Source of the DNA: Trametopsis cervina | Lineage: Eukaryota > Basidiomycota > Agaricomycetes > Polyporales > Irpicaceae | DNA: 64,000 nt | Assembly: GCA_022385755.1 (NCBI GenBank) | Contig: MU278365.1 | Location: forward strand, 186,001 to 250,000 | Direction: 5' to 3' | In this document: one piece after another, positions 58,747-64,000 of the stretch | Position numbering within the stretch: the stretch's first letter is position 1 | Layout of the letters: each line of letters starts with the position of its first letter | Notes under the pieces: generated by a model | Database searches by the model: none | Told to the model about the DNA's origin: nothing | Seen by the model: the letters and a program-made list of their open reading frames with translations, nothing else | Made by a program: the position numbers and the translations under genes

Positions 58747-61363
58747 ATGACCGCCATAAAATCCGAGGGCAGCTTCAAGCTGTCTCCAGCGAGTGTCGAG
58801 GAGCAGGGAAAGGTCCAACAGATCATAGAAATTATGGGTGATGGGTGCGACAGTGGCAGAGCCCTTACATTCCTCAGGAGGAACGGGGGTAATGTCGAGA
58901 AGACACTGTCGGCTTTGTTAGACAGCGCCGCTGATTCTGCCCCCACGACGTCTACGCTGAACGACTATTCCGAACTGCGGGCAGCTGCAGCAGGTGTCGT
59001 CGCACCTCACAACACATCTCGTGAGCCTCCCGTGTCTACTTTTGCAGATGTGTCCATTCCCATACTGCTACGCGTTCAGCCTCACAAATGGATCAAGCCC
59101 CTGTAATCGACCTCACTGCGGCTGACGAAGACGAGAATCTTTCCAGAGCACTCAAGGCGTCTTTGGAAGATCAAGCACCTACATTTGGACCGAGTGAAAG
59201 GGCTCCCGATCCAAACTGGGCTGTCGTACCGTCCAATGTATTTCTCAAGACGTCTCTGCCAAGTCAGTTCTAACCATAGCTTGACAGGTGGAGATGAATA
59301 ACACGACAAAGGGCTTTGTGTCACAGGATGATCAGGATCTAAACCAAGCTATTGAAGAAAGCTTGTATTTCGATATGGACGCTGATCCCCTAGATGATCG
59401 ACCGTTGGATGAGCGAATAAGGCAAGGTGACAGGTCAGTCTACTGTACTGACTCCGAACTTTGGACGCGCTGTTCATGCAAGTTTCTAGCCCGGTTACCT
59501 TATGTCCCACCCGCGCTTCCTACAACTACGCGTCCAACATCATCTACGCACTGTACTTCGTACCACAAGTAAGGGATTACATTGCAGCCTGGAGACCAAA
59601 TTCGGATCCCGACGATATTGAAGGAGCTAGCGTTTCCTCCTTCGCAGTAATGCCACCATCGTCTGGACCAGGTATGCTTGCGAATAACCTATCATGCGCT
59701 ATAGCTAACAGAGTGCGCGTAGAGCTTATCGTGTGGACACTGCTGGAAACGTTCATAAACATGGAGTTCTCGCGTATGAACGAATTGTGTCCAGATAAAG
59801 CCCTGGAAAACTGTGGAACCATCCCATGGGACAATCCAAATCGTCCACCAGGGGATCTCACCTTCGGTAAGTGCCACACAATGATCGACATCGCGGTTCT
59901 TGATAACGGCACCAGAGTTCTACTCACATGTGTCGTGGGCGGTGGAAACAATCGCCAATGGTCATCTGGCTACTGTCTCACCCGAGCCACTTGGGTGGTC
60001 CAGGTCAGAGTCATTCCATGTAGATAACCGCGCACTCACTATTCCTACAGATTGTTCCACTTCCGTCATGGAAAACGCGACGCGCTCCCATACAAAGGTC
60101 CTTTCAACAAGGAATTCGACGTGGCTGTAGTCCGGGTCTCTGTACCTAATAACTCAGAAGCGAATGATCTTATGTCTTGCCTGGCCACGGAATTTGTAGA
60201 CGAGGCAAACGATTTCAAGCAGGATATCAGCATCGTAGATGCCTCAGCAGTGCTCGCATTCGAGATCTCACGATACCCGAGCGCTTCAGGCGATCGAACA
60301 AAATTCTCTTACCCGCCCACAGTCTACCTGGACCAGTTTATGAGAGAGAATGCGCCGCTGTCCACGGAGAAGCGACGAGCGCGGAAGGCAGCTTCAGAAG
60401 AAATAACGCGATTGCAATCTACAAAGACGTCTCTCCTTACGCACAAGGTGAGTTTGCATGCACTTCTATCGTTACAGACGAACACCCAACTGTTATCCGT
60501 AGGGTCGTGACGTTATAGCAGACTTGCGTTCTGCCATATTCTATTTCCAGCAAATCGCAGAGCACAACGATGACGAGTTACGTCGCGCAACGATGGAGGA
60601 TACGGTTGCGAAGCTTGGCAAGATAGTCGTCAGAATAGAGGAGAAGATCAAGAGTGAGTTGTACTTGCGCATCCTTCACAACTTCTCATCTCTCGATTAG
60701 GTATAGATGTTGCGATTGAGGCGTGCAAAGCTCGGGCGGCGACAGCGCTAGTCTCCCCAGAGCTGCAGAGACATAGGGTGGGCATTGTTAGTTTCTGACA
60801 CTTCCTCACCTCTTATCCTCTGTGATCTTAGTATGATCTCCGGGCCGTACTCATGCACGATGGGCTCTATGGACGAAATCATCTCTACACCTACACTAAA
60901 TACAAAGGAGCCTGGTGGAAGGCCATGGAGTACGATATCCATGAGGTAAGTATCTTAATTGGATATATCCGACCTATTACTGAACTTCGTCTAGGTATCA
61001 GAAGACGTAGTACTGAACGATAATGCGGGGCTCCACCTTGGTGCAGGGGCATATTTCCTCATCTACAGCCGCTTCGTGACTGAAGAGGAAGAGAACGCAC
61101 GCAGACCGTGGCCAACATACCTGAAGGTGGGAGCAGAAAAGCCGAGCACTATACCGATAACTGATACATCGAAAATCAAGGACACGGTCAAACAGAACAA
61201 CAAGACATTCTTTGAGCAACTCCCAGACGATATCACGGCTGATCTAGTTGATCCTAACTCACCACCGACAATGTATACTACACCTCTTGGGGACGTATCT
61301 CCTGTGAACAGCCATGTGGATGGTGAACCCATGGAGATTGACCACCCTGAGGATCCTGTGTAG
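58747..61363 (+). CDS. Ubiquitin-specific protease-like protein with UBA-like and UIM motifs, catalytic Cys apparently missing
   Basis: Architecture close to USP25/USP28. The N-terminus has a UBA-like segment (VQQIIEIMGDGCDSGRALTF), then UIM-type motifs (ENLSRALKASLEDQ, QDLNQAIEESLYFD). The USP domain begins SPVTLCPTRASYNYASNIIY followed by ALYFVPQVRDYIAAWRP, which aligns with the usual NTCYMNSLLQALF..VP block but has Asn-Tyr where the catalytic Cys-Tyr should stand. Later blocks are kept: FHFRHGKRDALPYKGPFNKE, a coiled insertion (STEKRRARKAASEEITRLQS), and the C-terminal box YDLRAVLMHDGLYGRNHLYT with the His. GAWWKAMEYDIHEVSEDVV carries a possible Asp, and GAYFLIYSRF closes the domain. About ten exons; the stop TAG is at 61361-61363 after MEIDHPEDPV. 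Likely a ubiquitin-binding protein without protease activity, if the exon join at about 59436-59487 is right. Confidence 0.82.
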
Positions 61364-61523
61364 AATCCAGAATCATCGGCAATTTAGATCAATGTATCAT
61401 ATATCTGACGCACATTAATATGAAGCTTTTTTTAGGATTGTGGGCATCCCGTGTGGGCATATCACTAATGTACAGCGTGTCTCAGAGTATTACAGCCCAT
61501 GCAACATAAAGCGAGCATTGATC

Positions 61524-64000
61524 CTAGCCCTGGCTCTCCTCCGTACCGTAGGAATTGCTCTTGTGCTTTGGGGTGAATGTCCACAGCTCGGGCGCAGGCC
61601 CAAGGAACATTTCAGAAATCTTGACCCAGTCCCGACTATCTCCACTGGCCAGCAATGTCTCTGCAGAGAGTGTGAGCGTTGCAATACGGGTTCATGTTAC
61701 TGAGTGTTCACCTAGCTCATTGCGGCCACGGAAAGCGGGCGGCCGATCGTTCATGCGACCAGGGAGGGTTTCCAGAAGTCCAATAGGAACATAACGATAT
61801 TGGAAGGAGAGGGCTTCACAAAGATACCGTCTGGTAGTATTCACGCCTGCCGTGTCGGTTCCGAAGTGACTAAAACAAAGTCAGTCGTTGATTCAGTGAC
61901 GGGGATGGGAGTTGTACCTTAGACCGTACTCCGCAAACTACAGAAATTGCAACCAGGTGAGCTTCATACTCAAGATACATAAGATTACATACCTTTCGAA
62001 TCTCCTCCAGACGTTCTCTGGCACTGATGTCCCATTCCCTTCGCTCTTTGATTTCGGTGAAGATCCAGGGTTTGATGAGTGCGCCCCTTCCAATCATAAT
62101 GCCATCCACTCCGCTGTACTCAAGCTTCTCCCAGTAGTCCTGAGATGAGTAACAATCTCCTCCTCCAAATATCTGTACGGGCGATACTGTTTGAATAGTG
62201 CTGAGCATGAGTACTGCGGATGTTTAGGAGAATAACATACGGTCTTCTTCTTCTTCCCTCGTACGTACTGCCTCAACGCACTGTTTGATGTAATCCCAAT
62301 CCGCAAGCTTCGAGTACCTCTGCTGCCTTGTACGACCGTGTAGCTATATCAAGATGTCATCATCTAGCAAATAAAGATGGCTTGTTCCAGCTCACAGTGA
62401 GCGCAGCAGCTCCCCATTCTGGATTGAGTCGGGGCATGAGCTTGTGTGCAGTGTTCTTCCCATCCTTGACCCCAGTCCTCATCTTGACTGTGACCGGAAC
62501 ATCTCCGAGAGCCTTGTTCATCCCTACAATGATCTTCCCAAGCTTATTCGCGGCATCGAGCACTGGGTAATTCATCGTCAACGAGTGGTTAAAGAGGATT
62601 ATAGCTGCAGAACATACGAGCAGACCCGCTTCCTGTCTTGTAGACAAGGTCGATGGGACATCCGCAATTCACATCCACGAAGTCCAAGTTGCCTTCGCAC
62701 GCTTTGCCAATAATCTCGGCAGCCGGAACCATGAGTTGAGGTTTGCTTCCTGCTATTTGCACACCGAAGATAGACTCAGATGGATGCCTGCGTATCAAGG
62801 AGTATTCCTCTTTCGATCCCTGGAGGAAGGAGTTTGCGAGGCCCACTTGAGAAACGTTCAGCATCTATAGAAACTAGTAGTCGGTAGGCACAGTACTTTC
62901 TCCGCAGGTGATATCCACACCATAGTCGACGCATATCCTCCGGAAAGGCTGGAACGCCAATGAGATTCAGTGAGTTTCATTGTGATGATCTTGCTTACCA
63001 AGTTTCCGACCGTGGTGAGTGGCGCGAGATCTGTAGTACGAAGATATTAGAGAAATGAGGCAGAAGCTTCTGGCACGAGCGTACAAGTCTTGCCCTTCCA
63101 ATGTAAGCGTTTCTTTTCCAAAGGTCGTAACGGAACATCTGGAGTATCACTTTCCGAAAGGTCAGGTATATGGTTTACCGGTAGCTCAGGCGCAGTAGGT
63201 GTTTCCTGCTCCGGTTCTTGTACCACTATTATATCTTTTGTCACTTGACCCTGATTACCCTGTCCATCGGCTTGGACTGCAGCGGCCTGTAGTTCCTTGA
63301 GATATGCGTCCGCAACAGGATGGGGGAACTAGAACCGGCTGGAATCAGCTTATGGTCAAAGTACGGTTGAAAATGTTGTGATCCACCTTCTTTGTCCGAA
63401 TTTCCTTCAGTATATCACCATCAACTGCGTTGAGCTCAGCTTCCGAGACAGCGGAAAGAGCCTTCCTGTTCTCGTCAACGACAAGAATCGTTTGGCCGTG
63501 TTCATCTTTTCGTGCGTGACCAGCGAGAAAACGGCACTTAAGCCCATGCCTGCAGTCTCCCGTCACTTCAAACACGGGGCAACGGATGGCCGAATTGAAG
63601 GCTGCTGCAGCATCAGACATTTCCTCATCGTCCGCTTGATGAGTAACGAATGGTGGTGCGTCGCTTAGAGCTGAGATCTGTGGAAAACGGATATCTTTCG
63701 GTTTCGCTGCGAGATATGCGTCTATATCATGGGTGTTCCGACACCTAAGATATTTACAATAAGCAATGGTGAACGAGGTGGACAACAGAGCCTATATTTA
63801 CCCATCCCCGAATTCACATATCTTACCGCTCGCAACTCGCCAGCAGAGCTCTAACTCATCTCGAACTTTCTGAAATCGGCGGCCCTTGTTTGCGCCCCGT
63901 TTATTCTTTCTCTCTTCTTTGGACCATTTCTTCTTTTGACGACCACCCGAGTCGCGACTGTCGCCTTGTTCGCCTTCCGTAGTCCTGGAGTTGATGGGAT
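61524..64000 (-). CDS. DUS3: tRNA-dihydrouridine synthase 3 (5' end beyond window)
   Basis: FMN/NADPH enzyme that makes dihydrouridine 47 in tRNA. The N-terminus is cut off by the window edge. Visible part: a Lys/Arg-rich leader ([20 protein letters not shown]), then two CCCH zinc fingers ([20 protein letters not shown].. and [18 protein letters not shown]) typical of Dus3. The TIM-barrel core follows: [38 protein letters not shown], and [20 protein letters not shown] with the catalytic Cys. Next are [36 protein letters not shown], and [20 protein letters not shown] with [20 protein letters not shown]. The C-terminal helical domain ends [14 protein letters not shown] and a few more residues to the TAG at 61524-61526. 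At least eight short introns. The 5' coding bases are missing only because of the window edge. Confidence 0.95.

Noticed and set aside
1..64000. Secondary-metabolite gene cluster or CRISPR array
   Set aside because: No polyketide synthase, peptide synthetase, terpene cyclase or tailoring set is present, and no regularly spaced direct repeats were seen; the genes are housekeeping in nature.

Overview
The window is nuclear DNA of a basidiomycete fungus, almost certainly an agaricomycete (mushroom-forming class). Genes are densely packed on both strands and cut by many short introns of about 45-75 nt with GT..AG ends. Intergenic gaps are mostly a few hundred bases, and the protein families match that group: a URC4-type uracil-catabolism protein, an SLC45-like sucrose carrier, Zuotin, and large serine-rich proteins. 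No rRNA, tRNA, CRISPR or bacterial operon structure was seen. All coordinates below span first to last coding base, introns included; splice sites were read by eye.

Layout. 0.3-7.4 kb: URC4 (+), a sucrose/alpha-glucoside:H+ symporter (-) and mitochondrial ETF-ubiquinone oxidoreductase (-). 8.2-15.5 kb: a membrane protein with a signal peptide, a secreted protein of unknown function and a long Ser-rich protein, all on -. 16.9-20.1 kb: a complete hAT DNA transposon (17102-19834) with 17-bp inverted ends and a perfect 8-bp target duplication, which has split a small coiled-coil host gene lying on the - strand. 22.5-25.5 kb: mitochondrial enoyl-CoA hydratase and HMG-CoA lyase facing away from each other across a shared 650-bp promoter region. 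25.6-26.8 kb: a tandem duplication of about 0.5 kb carrying a tiny secreted-protein gene with its promoter; the second copy looks damaged. 27-32 kb: a large EF-hand/zinc-cluster protein. 33-37 kb: Zuotin and a PQ-loop membrane protein, divergent. 37.9-42.3 kb: UDP-glucose dehydrogenase and serine palmitoyltransferase subunit 2. 42.8-49.6 kb: a small alpha/beta-barrel-like protein, the AP-1 mu chain, a Cys-Gly dipeptidase and a SUZ-domain protein. 49.6-54 kb: a 4.4-kb stretch with no recognisable gene ahead of a Zn2Cys6 regulator. 56.3-64 kb: an unknown disordered protein, a ubiquitin-protease-like protein that seems to lack its catalytic cysteine, and tRNA dihydrouridine synthase 3 (cut by the window edge).

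Functional links. ETF-QO, enoyl-CoA hydratase and HMG-CoA lyase all serve mitochondrial breakdown of acyl-CoAs and leucine; only the last two are adjacent enough to be co-regulated. Most other genes are conserved housekeeping genes with no evident cluster logic. The points most worth following are the recent-looking hAT insertion into a gene, the tandem secreted-protein locus, the apparent pseudo-deubiquitinase and the short Zuotin.
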